This document shows, piece after piece, positions 30,982 to 42,283 of a DNA stretch of 64,000 nucleotides. Location of the stretch: contig OX336389.2 of the NCBI GenBank assembly GCA_946902985.2, forward strand, positions 1,079,467,788-1,079,531,787, read 5' to 3'. The notes under the pieces were generated by a model. That model was not told the origin of the DNA. It did not search any database and saw nothing but the letters and a program-made list of their open reading frames with translations. The position numbers were made by a program, and so were the translations under genes. The stretch's first letter is position 1. Each line of letters begins with the position of its first letter. The DNA is from Meconema thalassinum. Lineage: Eukaryota; Arthropoda; Insecta; Orthoptera; Tettigoniidae.

Positions 30982-33291
30982 TAGTGATGGGCGAATGATA
31001 CTGAAGTTCGAGCGGGCTCGCGGCAGCTCGATACTCAACGCAAGCTCGATACTGTATCGAACCTGTTCGAGCTGCCAGGCGACCCCATACATAAAGTATG
31101 CGGAGCGCTGACGGCCCAGACGATATTTTCTACAACTTTTGCTCGCGTACAGTATATGTGAACGTATTAGGCTATCAGTGTTTCAAATCCCACTGTCGGC
31201 AGCCCTGCTGATGATCTTCCGTGGTTTCCCATTTGCACACCACGCACATGATGGGGCTGTACTTTATAAAGGCCACAGCCGCATCCTTCCGCGCCTAGCC
31301 CTCTTCTATTCCATTGTCATCATACGACCTATCTGTGTCGGTGCGACGTAAACCAAATTGTACATAACTTAATAATACTGTAATAATATAGGTTATTCAC
31401 CGCCCCCCATCTCTGATACGCCTTTGGCTTCTGGGAATGATGTAATACTGTCAAGGATATAAACAAATATATGTTCCTGAAACGGAACAAATTAATCGCA
31501 TATGTAGGCCTACACATACTGTTGCCGCACAATTGTACTAAGGAAGTGTTGTAACCCGTCGCCTTGGTTCTGTGCACTCCAATGATGTTCTGTAGGCAGT
31601 TTGTATATTCTGGGGAGACACGTGCATCGAATCATCGCACATACACAGGTTGTAGCTGTCCCCACATTACAGATACTGTTTGAAGGGGTTATATGCACAA
31701 ACTATACAGCAGTGCACAGCAACAACATGACGAGTCGATTCCGTCTAGCACAATCTCTAAGGACAGCCTTCTTGAGGTTTCTGGGTGATGAGAACACGCC
31801 GATAGCTCGCGGTGCGCTCAAAAGCTCGCGCCAAGCTCGATCAGTTCGAACTCCAACGTCATCTGTTCCAGCAGCTCGAGCCGGGCTCAAGCGCATTACT
31901 AGGAGCGTATGATACACATGTTCGAGCTGGGTCGCGCCAGCCCGATACGCAACTTAAGCTCGATACTCTATCGAACCAGTTCGAACTGTCAAGGGACCAC
32001 ACACATAAACTATGCGAAGCGCTGACCGCCCAGACGATATTTTATGGATCCACTAGCAACCCACCCCGGCTTCGCCCGAGAAAAGTTATGAATGTGCAAG
32101 GAATTCCTGTCAGACGTAATTTAAGAATGGCGAGGTGCACGAGACACAAATCCCCCTTCCGTCCAAACTAAAAGCACTTATAGTGGACGATGTACCGAAG
32201 ATAGAGATATGCCCTCCCGGACTTTTGTGTAGAATTTTTCATGCTGAACAATTGTTACACTCGTATTATATTGATATTTTTAACGGTTTGCCAAGCTTAA
32301 GCTTAAAAAGCGCACGGACGCCAGGTTCTTTTTTCGACCTTTTCACTGAAATCGTTACTGCTTGGCTCCCTTTGATCATAAATAAATTATTTTCTACAGA
32401 AATCTTCCTCGAGAATACCTTTACAGAATGGTGAGCGCCGCATCAAAATCCATTCAGTAGTTCTCGAGATTACCCGTGACATCCAAGAATCGGGTACTTT
32501 GTTTTGTACTAAGTAGAGATTCTCTTGCGTACGGTGTGAATGAACCTATTTGACTACTACTCTCAGTATATTGATGTGTGTGGAGTGGTGACCATCAGGT
32601 GCTCTGTGCAGGGAAAGAGAAATTGTACATAATAATAATATTAATAATATAATTCCCCCACACCCCATCTCTGATACGCCTTTGGCTTCTGGGGAGGATG
32701 TAATACTGTCGAGGATAGTAGCAAACATATGTTCCTGCAACGGAACAAATTATTATTATTATTATTATTATTAATGGTATGGTATGGTACACACTTACAT
32801 CATATTACGGCTTAATGAAACATTGAAAAGAAAAAGGAGAACAGATAGTCTCATAATTTAACATCTGAATTAAAAATATAGTCCGCTGATGCAGGAGTCA
32901 CTGAGGTAAAATTAATTAATCAATCGCATATATACACAGACTGTAGCCGCACCATTGTACTAAGGAAGTGTTGTCCTGTGCACTCCAATGATGTTCAGTA
33001 GGCAGTTTGTATATTCTGGGGTGGGGAGACAGTCATGTGCTTCGGATCATCGCACAAACACAGATTGTAGCTATCTCCACATTACAGATACTGTAAGAAA
33101 CTGTACAGCAGTGCACAGCAACAACATGACGAGTCGATTCCGCCTAGCACAATACTCTAAACACAGCCTTCTTGAGGTTTCTGGGTGATAAGAACACGCC
33201 GATAGGTCACGGCGCGCACAAAGGCTCGAACTTGTTCGAACTCTGACGTCAACTGTTCGAGCAGCTCGAGCCGGGCTCAAGCACATCACTA
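30982..33291. mobile_element. two tandem hAT-like MITEs inserted in LINE ORF1
   Basis: Ends TAGTGATGGG (left) and ...GCACATCACTA (right) are inverted repeats. The flanks GTGTACAA (30974-30981) and GTGTACAT (33292-33299) are an 8-bp target duplicate with one mismatch, typical of hAT. Inside are two head-to-tail copies, 30982-31901 and 31902-33291. They share CTCGATAC, GACGATATTTT, the TCTGATACGCCTTTGGCTTC block and the GACGAGTCGATTCCG block near the right end. No transposase is encoded. The terminal 100-150 bases are rich in GTTCGAGC and GCTCGA motifs. Confidence 0.85.
32053..32519 (-). mobile_element. short non-autonomous Helitron, 467 bp
   Basis: On the minus strand it begins A|TCTCTACTTAGTAC at 32519, matching the known Helitron 5' consensus TCTMTACTA. 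It ends with a GC hairpin (CGGGCGAAGCCGGG), then GTGGGTTG and CTAG|T at 32053. Insertion between A and T and the absence of a target duplicate fit the family. The neighbouring MITE copy (near 31126-31150) shows the matching uninterrupted sequence, confirming both borders. It carries no protein. Confidence 0.88.
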
Positions 33292-33299
33292 GTGTACAT

Positions 33300-33497
33300 T
33301 GATTTTAGGTTTGCTCGGGATGGCGGATCCTGCGGCTGGGGTGCCGGTTGGGCAGAAGAAGGAGGGGCGGAACCCTCGACCGTAGTGCCGGGGGGGCCCG
33401 GTTGCTCTCTGTGCATAGGTGCATAGAATTGCGCTTCCGGGAGATCTGTCAGAGCAGCAAATGGAGACTTGGTAATGATGAGTTGAGTGGAGCTCAA
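33300..33497 (-). pseudogene. LINE ORF1, N-terminal fragment, severed
   Basis: This frame reads SSTQLIITKSPFAALTDL, then a proline- and glutamine-rich stretch ending in SRANLKSMYTS. The end is in the same orientation and would join the 30970 piece when the insertion and its duplicate are removed (both sides share the GTGTAC target sequence). No ATG begins it; an in-frame TAG lies just upstream. Confidence 0.75.
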
Positions 33498-33499
33498 AA

Positions 33500-33844
33500 T
33501 CCAAATATACTACGCGATATACCGCTCTTCTACAAGTATCTAAACATAAGAATCAAGATAAGTGATTATTTTTAAAAGGATCTTATTATTAAAATCAACT
33601 GGTACCCTTTGCGAATTAATATACGGCAAAGCATTACAATAAATTAATCGTAATATCTATAAATAGTTCACAATCATGGCATATAATGCTCCCTGAGAGC
33701 AACGTATTTCCATGCATTCACGTAGCGTGCAGTAACACCACCAGCACAGCTGTGGCGCGCGAGTGCTCCGCCCAGACCAAGGCTACTTAAAAGCAGGGTC
33801 AGGAAACTTTTGTGGCGGGGGGTGGGGGACCGATAAGAGAACAC
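33500..33844. other. spacer between LINE and foldback; no gene
   Basis: AT-rich to about 33690, then a GC-richer stretch ending in a run of G near 33817-33829. Nothing recognisable. Confidence 0.5.
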
Positions 33845-34113
33845 ACTTGACGTTACAGACAGTTAGGAACAGGGCTCCGAGTGAAAGCCGAAGTTAAACG
33901 ATTGACCTCGCGTCACCACATGGTAGCGTTACGATTGGTTACGAAGTGAGAAGCTTATTATCCTCTCTGTTTCGAAATAAATCATGTGATTGTGCCAGAG
34001 CTTATCTATATTTACAACACTTTACTAAATGTAAAATACTGTAGTGTAATATTCTACATATCATATTCTCAGAATACATTACATTGAAGTACCTCCATTT
34101 TCTGTACCTTGCA

Positions 34114-34189
34114 CGTCGCCTTGTAAGTCTAGGGATATGTTTCCTGCTTCGGGCGCGAGAGGTCCCGGGTTCAAACCCCGGAAGTGCCC
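34114..34189 (+). other. tRNA-Pro-like segment in left foldback arm
   Basis: Reads GTCTAGGGATATG (D-arm, A box), CTTCGGGCGCGAGAGG (anticodon arm with CGG) and CCCGGGTTCAAACCCCGG (T-arm, B box). These match tRNA-Pro. The acceptor 5' strand (CGTCGCC) does not pair with the 3' strand (AGTGCCC), and the anticodon stem is imperfect. I take it as a tRNA-derived part of the foldback, not a working gene. It might still carry an internal RNA polymerase III promoter. Confidence 0.7.
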
Positions 34190-34301
34190 TGCAATTTTTT
34201 ACTTTTGTTTTATCTCTTGAAAAGATTCAAAAAAGTGTATAAAAGAACCTTAAAACGTTTTTTTTCGTGCGAGACTTGTACTTATACCGGTAATATAAAT
34301 A

Positions 34302-35771
34302 CACACATCAAAAAAAGTTTTGCATCACCTCGGTTCCAAGAGTTCCGGAACCGTTAAATACAAAGGGAATAGAGATCAACACAAACAACATTTCAGCTCG
34401 TTTTATTGCTCATGAGACCCACACATTGCATGTTGTACCATCATACAGCTAGACTTTCAGCATTTGTGGTCCAGATTGCAGTACACACCACTACCTCTAA
34501 TACCCAGTAGCACGTCCTCTTGCATTGATGCATGCCTGTATTCGCCGTGGCATACTATCCACAAGTTCATCAAGACACTGTTGGTCCAAATTGTCCCACT
34601 CCTCAACGACAATTCGGCGTAAATCTCTCAGAGTGGTTGGTGGGTCAAGACGTCCATAAACAGCCCTTTTCAACATATCCCAGGCATGTTCGATAGGGTT
34701 CATGTCTGGCGAACATGCTGGCCACTGTAGTCGAGCGATGTCGTTATCTTGAAGGAACGCATTCACAAGATGTGCACGATGAGGTCGAGAATTGTCGTCC
34801 ATGAAGACAAATGCCTCTCCAATATTTTGCCGATATGGTTGCACTATGGGTCGGAGGATGTCATTCAGGTATCGTAAAGCCGTTTCGGAGCCTTCCATGA
34901 CCACCAGTGGCGTACGTCGGCCCCACATAATGCCACCCCAAAACATCAGGGAACCACCACCTTGCTGCACTCGCTGGACAGTGTGTCTAAGACGTTCAGC
35001 CTGACCAGGGTGCCTCCAAACACGTCTCCGACGATTGTCTGGTTGAAGGCATATGCGACACTCATCGGTGAAGAGAACGTGATGCCAATTCCGTGGGGTC
35101 CATTCAGCATGTTGTTGGGCCCATCTGTACCGCGCTGCATGGTGTCGGGGTTGCAAAGCTGGACCTCGCCATGGACGTCGGGAGTGAAGTTGCGCATCAT
35201 GCAGCCTATTGCGCACAGTTTGAGTTGAAACACGACGTCCTGTGGCTGAACGAAACGCATTATTCAACATGGTGGCATTGCTGTCAGGGTTCCTCCGAGC
35301 GGCAATCCGTAAGTAGCGGTCATCCACTACAGTAGTAGCCCTTGGGCGGCCTGAGCGAGGCCTGTCATCGACAGTTCCTGTATCTCTGTACCTCCTCCAT
35401 GTCCGAACAACATCGCTTTGGTTCACTCTGAGACGCCTGGAAACTTCCCTTGTTGAGAGCCCTTCTTGACACAAAGTAACAATGCGGACGCGATCGAACT
35501 GCGGTACCGTATTGACCTTCTAGGCATGGTAGAACTACAGACAACATGAGCAGCGTACCTTCGTCCTGGTGGAATGACTGGAACTGATCGGCTGTCGTAC
35601 CCCCTCCGTCTAATAGGCCCTGCTCATGCATGGTTGTTTACATCTTTGAGCAGTTTTAGTGACATCTATGAACAGTCAAAGGGACTGTATCTTGGATACA
35701 ATATACACAGTCAACGTCTATATGCCGGAGATCTGGGAACCGAGGTGATGCAAAACTTTTTTTGATGTGTG
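34302..35771 (-). mobile_element. Tc1/mariner element (DD34E), complete ends
   Basis: 1,470 bp with 36-bp perfect inverted ends beginning CACACATCAAAAAAAGTTTT. The flanking TA dinucleotides (34300-34301 and 35772-35773) are the target duplicate. The right arm of the foldback preserves the empty site (TAATATAAATACATAG-type sequence), which fixes the insertion point exactly. It encodes one transposase on the minus strand. Confidence 0.95.
34497..35530 (-). pseudogene. Tc1-like DD34E transposase, frameshifted near the start
   Basis: The open frame covers 325 codons (35474-34497). It has a helix-turn-helix half (STREVSRRLRVNQSDVVRTW), GRPR-like RSGRPRATTVV, and the DDE catalytic core: LFTDECRICL (first Asp), VFMDDNSRPHRAH (second Asp) and SPDMNPIEHAWD (Glu), with exactly 34 residues between the last two. 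Upstream, the expected ATG lies at about 35526 (MPRRSI...) but runs out of frame because of a net 5-base gain near 35500 compared with the usual reading of this family. The longest frame begins only at a TTG, not a real start. The transposase is therefore probably dead, or missing about 15 N-terminal residues if an alternative start were used. Confidence 0.92.
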
Positions 35772-35840
35772 TACATAGGTTGAGGTAAACGCTTCTTTTT
35801 TTTCCGTCGGTTCACCCTCCAGGTTGGCTTTTCCCTCGGA

Positions 35841-36641
35841 CTTAGGTTGGTTGGTGGGTTGCTTCCTCAGTTTAGGGGCTGTGACTGCAGACATTGATTT
35901 TTTTCAAGTATTTCCTACTTTTTCCGCCACACGCCACCATCAACAACTACTAGTTCAGAACTTGGTTACTAGACGCCACCGCAGTCGGCTCCTGGCAACG
36001 AACGTTGGAACCTAAGGGCGTTATCCAAATTTTAACCTATAATTTAGCTTCACACAGGTTTAATTACTGGAAGGTTCTTTAACATGCCATAAATCTATGA
36101 CATGGGACCGCCGGCTTTACTTCCCCTCCGAAGAAAGGCATACTGAGGGATTTTTAACGCCGGCTTCGGCCGGGTTTGAACCCGCGATCTTGGGCATAGA
36201 AGAACAGCATGTACCAACTACGCCACTAAAGCCACTGCCCCTCCTTGGACTCAGCGAGGGATCCCACCATAACCACCGCCAGGGCAGTGTCCTGGAGCTA
36301 GAAACACCTAATATGGGGATACCACTGGGGAGGTGGGGCCACCCTCCTTGGACTCAGCGAGGGATCCCACCATAACCGCCGCCAGGGCAGTGTCCTGGAG
36401 CTTTAAACAACTGGTTGGGGGATACCACTGGGCAGGTGGGGCCACCCTCCTTGCCTCTTCCTTGCCTATCCCTCCCAATCTTCCCCTTACTTTCCATCCC
36501 TCATGAGGCCCATGTTCGCTTTGCAGATGAGGCCGCCTGGGCGAGGTGCTGGTCCCACCTCCCCAGTTTTATCCCTTGTCCAGGTGTTTCAAGCTCCAGG
36601 ACACTGCCCTGGCGGCGGTAATGGTGGGATCCCCCGCAGAA
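35841..36641. repeat. foldback loop: 103-bp tandem repeat and SINE
   Basis: 36241-36343 and 36344-36446 are direct repeats (CTCCTTGGACTCAGCGAGGG onward). The sequence CAGTGTCCTGGAGCT in them is met again inverted at 36589-36610, so the loop itself can fold. About 36060-36240 holds a tRNA-type SINE on the minus strand, with head AGTGGCTTTAGTGGCGTAGT and B box GGGTTCAAACCCG. Confidence 0.75.
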
Positions 36642-36828
36642 TCCGAGGGAAAAGCCAACCTGTAGGGTAAAGCGACTAAAATAAAAAAAATGCGTTTGAC
36701 CTCAAACTATGTATTTATATTACTGGCACACAGTAAGTACAAGTCTCGCACGAAAAAAAAAAAGTTCGTAAGGTTCATTTATACACTTTTTGAATCTTTG
36801 CAAGAGGTAAAACAATAGTAAAAATGCT

Positions 36829-36905
36829 GGGCACTTCCGGGGTTCGAACCCGGGTCCTCTCGCACTCAAAGCAGGAATCATACCCCTAGACTAACAAAGC
36901 GACGT
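36829..36905 (-). other. tRNA-Pro-like segment in right foldback arm
   Basis: Inverted partner of 34114-34189. It has GTCTAGGGGTATGATTCC and CCCGGGTTCGAACCCCGG, but the anticodon position reads TGA instead of CGG or TGG, so it no longer resembles a proline tRNA in function. Acceptor pairing is again poor. Confidence 0.7.
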
Positions 36906-37171
36906 ACAAGGTATGGAAAATGGAGGTACTTCAATGTAATGTATTCTGAGAATATGATATGTTGAATTACACTACAGTATTTTACATTTAGTAAAGTGTC
37001 GTAAATATAGATAAGCTCTGGCACAATCACATTAATTATTTTGAAACAGAGAGGATAATAAGCTTCTCACTTCGTAACCAATCGTAACGCTACCATGTGG
37101 TGACGTGAAGTCAATCGTTTAACTTCGGCTTTCACTCGGAGCCCTGTTCCTAACTGTCTGTAACGTCAAGT

Positions 37172-37889
37172 AGAGAACACATTCGCAGTCGGCAGGAGGT
37201 ATACTGGGTCCGAAAGCTCATATTGTGTCAGAAGAGAGTTGTAACCAGGCCTTATACACTCTAATGAGCACGTGGCGACCGCTATTTTGTGTTTGGGTAT
37301 GAACTCAAGAATATTATTTACAAAGCAAATGCACGTGGAGGCTCATGATTGCCAACCCTATCAAGTGACTTTAGTGTCTATTGTGTCCGACCTGCACATA
37401 AACAAATGACTAGTGGCTTGTTCGACAATAATAATTAGAGAATCATTTTGTAACGTGGACATAATACTGTTCCCAATAACATTATTGTTATTATTCGAAT
37501 GAGGTATAATTGCATTTGTTTGTGTAGCTAGTTGAGGGATTATTCTTTTATTTAATTTCGTTGTTCGTGTGATTCTGATGAATGCAATCAACATCCCATA
37601 TCTCCATGCTATGGATGAAATTGATGCTCTGATGACCTCTTCACGGTTCATTGCATATAACATCGCCGTCTACGATTCTCAAGCCGTGTCATAAGGTTTG
37701 GCAACACCGCACATCTGTCATCTGGGAGGCCTAGCGCAAGCACATGGTAATTGCTAACACTGCGTAAACAGTACACATAGTTTTTGACGCCAAATGTTTC
37801 CGAAAATCGAGTGAATTATATATTTATATTCTGGTACCGTTAACAACAACGACGGGTCAGCTCTCCAATGACGTCATGTTAGAGCTTTG
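37172..37889. other. spacer; one unrecognised 100-codon frame
   Basis: A 100-codon minus-strand frame (37663-37361, starting MLYAMNREEVIRAS) is present. Its N-terminal half is helical and basic and could be the start of a transposase, but nothing further supports this. The rest is AT-rich with no recognisable repeat. Confidence 0.35.
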
Positions 37890-40800
37890 AGGACATGTTT
37901 TTTTTTCTTTCAAATGAAGTGTGAGATATTAAATATGTCTCTCACACATAAGTTTATTATCGATATAAATACCCAGGTATTTGTTACTGCGAACCACCGG
38001 GATCTCACCTTGTCTATACTGGATGGGGAAAGAATCACAGGCCCATTTGTGTCTAAAGATTATTGCCGCGTTTTTGCTGGGGGAAGTTTCGAAGCCATGC
38101 TGAAAAATAAATCATGTGCATTTGATAAAGCATGCCATATATTATTGCGACATAGTAGTAAATCCTGTCGAGACCAATATATCAAAATATCATCAGCAAA
38201 TTGAAGGATTCTAGCATGTGGAAGTATAACTGTCTCTAAACTACTAGTACGGTATATAACAAATACATAATCCCATTGAGCGTTGATCCAATACGTTATA
38301 TGGGGTACGTACAATCAATCGTCGATTGCATAAAAAAAAGTATGAATTAAGCAGATGAATATCAGCGGAAAATGCTTCTCCCTTAACGTCTGTTGTAAGA
38401 TGAAAGGGTCCACCGCATCATAGGCTCCCTTTATGTCCAAAAAAATAGCTATCGTGTGTTGATTGCGGTTTTTAATAGGCCTACATCAGATAAGAAGATG
38501 TTTAAGGGGTTAACGGTACTGCGTTTCTTACGGAAGGCAAATTGATATTTTGAGATCAAACAGTAATATTTTAAGCACCACTGCAAAGGCTTTAAAATGA
38601 TTTTTTTTGAAAGATCTTACAAAAACACGATCCGAGATTTATGACCCTATAGCTACTCGGGTCTCGAGCCTCCTTCGAAGTTTTTATGATGGGCAGTATT
38701 TCGAATACATTCCATTCATCGGGAAACGAACCAGTCTGGAGTATTGAATTACAGAAATTAACATTCCCTGCGCACGGCCTGTGAGGTGGGCTATCATATC
38801 ATAAGTGACATAATCAACTCCAGGCCGAGTAGATATTTTACGAATAAACGCTTGTTGGATTTCTATGCGAGTTATAAGTTGCAGTAATGTGTGGAATCTT
38901 TCCGACTCAATATATACCTGTGTAGATGTTATCCTGGGAACGGTATCTGGTGTCAGACTCTGGTAAAAACCTTGATAACAGTGCTGTGTAAGGGAAGTAG
39001 CGGACCGAATGGACTTATTGTTAGGAAGCTGTTTTATAATAGACCAGAGGGTAGTGAGGGATGTGGTGCTATTGAGTTGGCTAATATATTTTTTCCATGC
39101 GGCCCTTCTTTTTTCATTAGAAACACGCTGGATGGTGGCTGTTAAGCGCGTGTAATCCAAGTTATTTGTTTGGGTGCAATTTGTTCGATTTTGTTTCAGA
39201 CAAGATTTTCATTGACGCACCAAATTTGTGCGCTCATGATCCCACCATTTTAAGCTGCCGGGTCGACTCATCGGAGCGAAAGGGGAAGTAATATGGGGGT
39301 GGTATTGGTTAAGATAAGTCTGTCTTGTTGTTACCAGTACATCATAACCGCAACGCGGAAACATGATTTTTGGCTGAATATGTTCCGCAATATAATTAGT
39401 AAAAAATGTAGCACGAAAATGTCACATTGACCGTATCATTTTAGATCCCTTATTTGAAAGTAATGGCTCTCTGTTTGTATCATATGTTATGAGAATCAGG
39501 TAATGATCACTTTGATGAGTATCGTGAACCGTGTTCCAAGACAACTTATGTGTAATATTATAGACAGTATTGATAGTCAAATCCACTGCACTTTGTGGGC
39601 GGTTGGGGGGCGTGATGCGAGTGGTCGATCCATCATTTAACACATTTAACTGCAAATCCTGAACTGCCGCAGCTATATGTCTATCTTTAGGATTTATTCT
39701 ACCGCTACCCCACACCAGATGATGGGCATTAAAATTACCTAATATGTTTGGATAAACCATAGGCATATTGAAAATACAGCTGCCATTGTATCTGCGAACC
39801 CTGTACTCTGGGTGGGCAATATAATAAATAATATGACTGATGTGAAGGTCATCCACCTGGAATAGTTGATGATGAGTAAGGGGCATGTAAAAATGAGTCG
39901 ACAATGGGATATACAGTAAGTGAGGTGTGTTTTGGAAAGTGTCATGAGGCCTCCATATCCAGGACCAGATGGTCCTGGCACACTATATTGTACTGTATGT
40001 GGGAAAGTGAAAACTATAATGTGAATATACCCAGGTTTCTTGTAGGAAAATAATATCCGGGTAAAAATCGTTAATGAGTTGTAGGAGTTCATGTTTCTTA
40101 TGGACAATGTTCCTACTGTTTCACTGCAGCAGCAACTTAAAAAAACTATTAAAGCTACTGGGAACATCCGGATGTGGGCGTTAAATTGCTAGCTTGATCG
40201 GTTTTGGGTAACAAAGGAAAAATTTTATCTAATAAGGATTTCACACAATGGCTCCATTGGGCATTATGGCCCAACAGGTCCATTAATTGCCGACATTCAT
40301 CAAGGATAGTGCGGGTAGGATCACTCTTTGACAAAATAACAGAGGTGGGTCGTGTCTGTATCGGTGACCCTCCAGTTGGACCGGTGAGAGATGTATCAAG
40401 ATTTCGTCTTATTGGGGGTGCATACAATATATTTAAGTATTCCCTTCGATCATAACCCAGGGGTTGTACGATCTTGGGCGGTTTGTGTAGAACTTCTGTG
40501 AATTTCCTTTTTTTTTTTTTGGTTTGGCCTATATTTGTCGTTCTATCAGTCGCTCTCATGGGTGGGAATTGTTGCTGGATCGCATGAGGGTTAAATGGGA
40601 CACTTGATTGGGTTTTGATTATTTCATTACATGCTTTGTTATGAACATACATTTGACGTTTTATAGCCACTTGTTGAATTTGAACTTCACATCTGGCCGG
40701 GCACTTGGTGATTGCCTTGACAATTTGCACATTTAAATAATTCTTCTGTATATTCATTTCTATTATGATCCTGAGCGCATTTACCACAGCGAGGTGCCCG

Positions 40801-41450
40801 TGCCCGACAATGTAATTGGACATGGCCATACCGTTGACATTTTTGACATCTAGGCCTAATCGGTGAGAAAATGAACAGATTCATTTCTAAGAGTACATTA
40901 AATATCGATACATATTCCGGTAATCGTTGGGGTTCAAAGAAAATTTTGACAGTTCCAGTAGCGAGCGTTTCGAGTTTATCGTCAATCATTTTTTTGCGAA
41001 AAGAAAAAAAAACACAAAACCGTTGTAATCGTACGACTGGAACTGGTGATTCAATATATTGCATTATATCCTCATGTGTTAAAAACGTGTCCACACCACG
41101 AATCAGTCCGACGCGTTGTATGATCGAAGATGGTATAAAGGCTGTCATATGTTTTTCTGTTAGGAGCGGATGACCAAGAAAGGAGTTAGCTTCCGTTGCT
41201 TTATGAAATTGTAACTGTACTCGATTCCTACCCTTTTTTTTTTGGATTCCCTCAAGGCCATCGGATGTAATTTGCCAATGTTTTGGAAGTCATCCTCTTG
41301 GACGAATACTAGATGATCAACATAATATAGATTCGCACTCGTTAATGTTTGACGTTGTTCTGGAACGGTCACTGAAGTGTGTTCACTTGGATCCTCAGGT
41401 GTAGATAAAACAGGGTCCGGTACAATTATCACAGGGGCGTAAAACTCCTC
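37890..41450 (-). pseudogene. decayed two-ORF LINE with Gag-like ORF1, EN and RT
   Basis: On the minus strand, ORF1 pieces lie at 41432-41160, 41148-40687 (zinc knuckles RCQKCQRYGHVQLHC and RCGKCAQDHNRN) and 40829-40155. Endonuclease remains are at 40167-39422 (GNFNAHHLVWGSGR, where the usual GDFN Asp has become Asn; SDHYLI). A pre-RT linker is at 39160-38684. RT remnants include AIFLDIKGAYDAVDPF near 38430, the catalytic LQFADDILIYWS (38314-38060) and NKYLGIYIDNKL near 37960. The RT is cut off at about 37900. Many frame breaks. The group is probably I/LOA/R1-like but RNase H, if it existed, is lost. Confidence 0.82.
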
Positions 41451-42283
41451 GTATACTTAGGGGGGGGGGGGGGGTCAAAATTATAAACTGCGGTTGCCTA
41501 CCTACCAGGAAAAACCTTTCTTCGTTTTAGGTTTTCAAGCTTGAAATAACACGGTACTATAGGCCTAACGCTACATTAAATAAATACGTTAATTTTATTC
41601 ATTATTCCTAATTAACCCTTCGGATGCCAAGCTAACTTTAATGAAATCACGGGTTTTTGATAAACATTATGTCCTACCTGTAATTTTTAAGATGTTAATA
41701 TTTGACTGTAGCAGGCAAATATAGTACCGTATATGAGATGCTAAATAATTAAAACAGTGATTCATTTGTTTCATTAAGTTAAAAGATACTTTTTTTATAA
41801 TTTGAAATGGACATTTTTCAAAGTCGTCGTTATGAATCGAAAACGTACTCTCACACGCTTCACTGAGCGTTAAAATCTCATTTATTTTTTCCATCGTTCA
41901 AAGAGCTAGCGATTTTATCAACACGTATCTCAATTAGCTCCGAGTAAGAATGTAAACAAACATACCGATAGTTTCAAAAGATCACACGTGCGGGTAATCA
42001 GCTGACTACAGCATGTTCAAAGAATACTTTTTATGAACCCAATTATTCACGGAACACAAACATATCGGTATCCAGAGAGAGAATAATTCCTACATTGTCT
42101 TGGTTACAACAGTGATAGCACTGCGTGGCTAGAAGTAGTAGCCTAATAATAACACATCACGGCCCGTGGCATGTTTTTTAGCAGAAGCGCTCTTGGCCTA
42201 TACAAAATACAATCAGAATATGAATACAAAACATAAAACAATAATTGTCAACGTCGATCTAAAGAACGAAACACTGACTGCCC
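41451..42283. other. AT-rich spacer with G-run; no gene
   Basis: A run of about 17 G at 41461-41475, then AT-rich sequence. A 75-codon frame (41894-41667) has no recognisable content. Confidence 0.5.

Larger units (their letters stand above)
26914..33497 (-). mobile_element. Jockey-type LINE, split by inserted MITEs
   Basis: Two-ORF non-LTR element on the minus strand. ORF1 (33497-33300 plus 30970-30128) is interrupted by 30982-33291. ORF2 (30050-27258) is intact. The 3' untranslated part (27257 to about 26914) contains GCTT repeats at the far end (AGCAAGCAAGCAAGCAAG on the plus strand), a plausible microsatellite tail. No full start of ORF1 is visible: a TAG lies upstream in frame near 33515, so the copy is 5'-truncated or its start has been lost. 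Confidence 0.85.
33845..37171. mobile_element. foldback element with about 530-bp arms
   Basis: Left arm 33845-34301 plus 35772-35840, right arm 36642-37171, inverted and alike at roughly 90% by eye. Landmarks in both arms are the ACTTGACGTTACAGACAGTT end, a tRNA-Pro-like segment, a GTGTATAAA.GAACCTTA-type stretch and the CAGGTTGGCTTTTCCCTCGG inner end. The loop (35841-36641) carries a 103-bp tandem duplication, a SINE and a further inverted piece. No protein of its own. A Tc1 element interrupts the left arm. Confidence 0.85.

Noticed and set aside
34114..34189. Functional tRNA-Pro gene
   Set aside because: The T and D arms are good but the acceptor stem does not pair and the anticodon stem is imperfect. 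An inverted degenerate partner in the other arm indicates a transposon part.
34792..35335. Plus-strand ORFs opposite the transposase
   Set aside because: Shadows of the Tc1 transposase reading frame.
37361..37663. 100-codon ORF as a possible transposase start
   Set aside because: No further transposase domain follows and the C-terminal half is low complexity. Kept only as a note in the spacer.
41461..41475. G-run as a regulatory G-quadruplex (also 53050, 23597)
   Set aside because: Simple homopolymers with no neighbouring gene. They may be slippage or sequencing-length artefacts.
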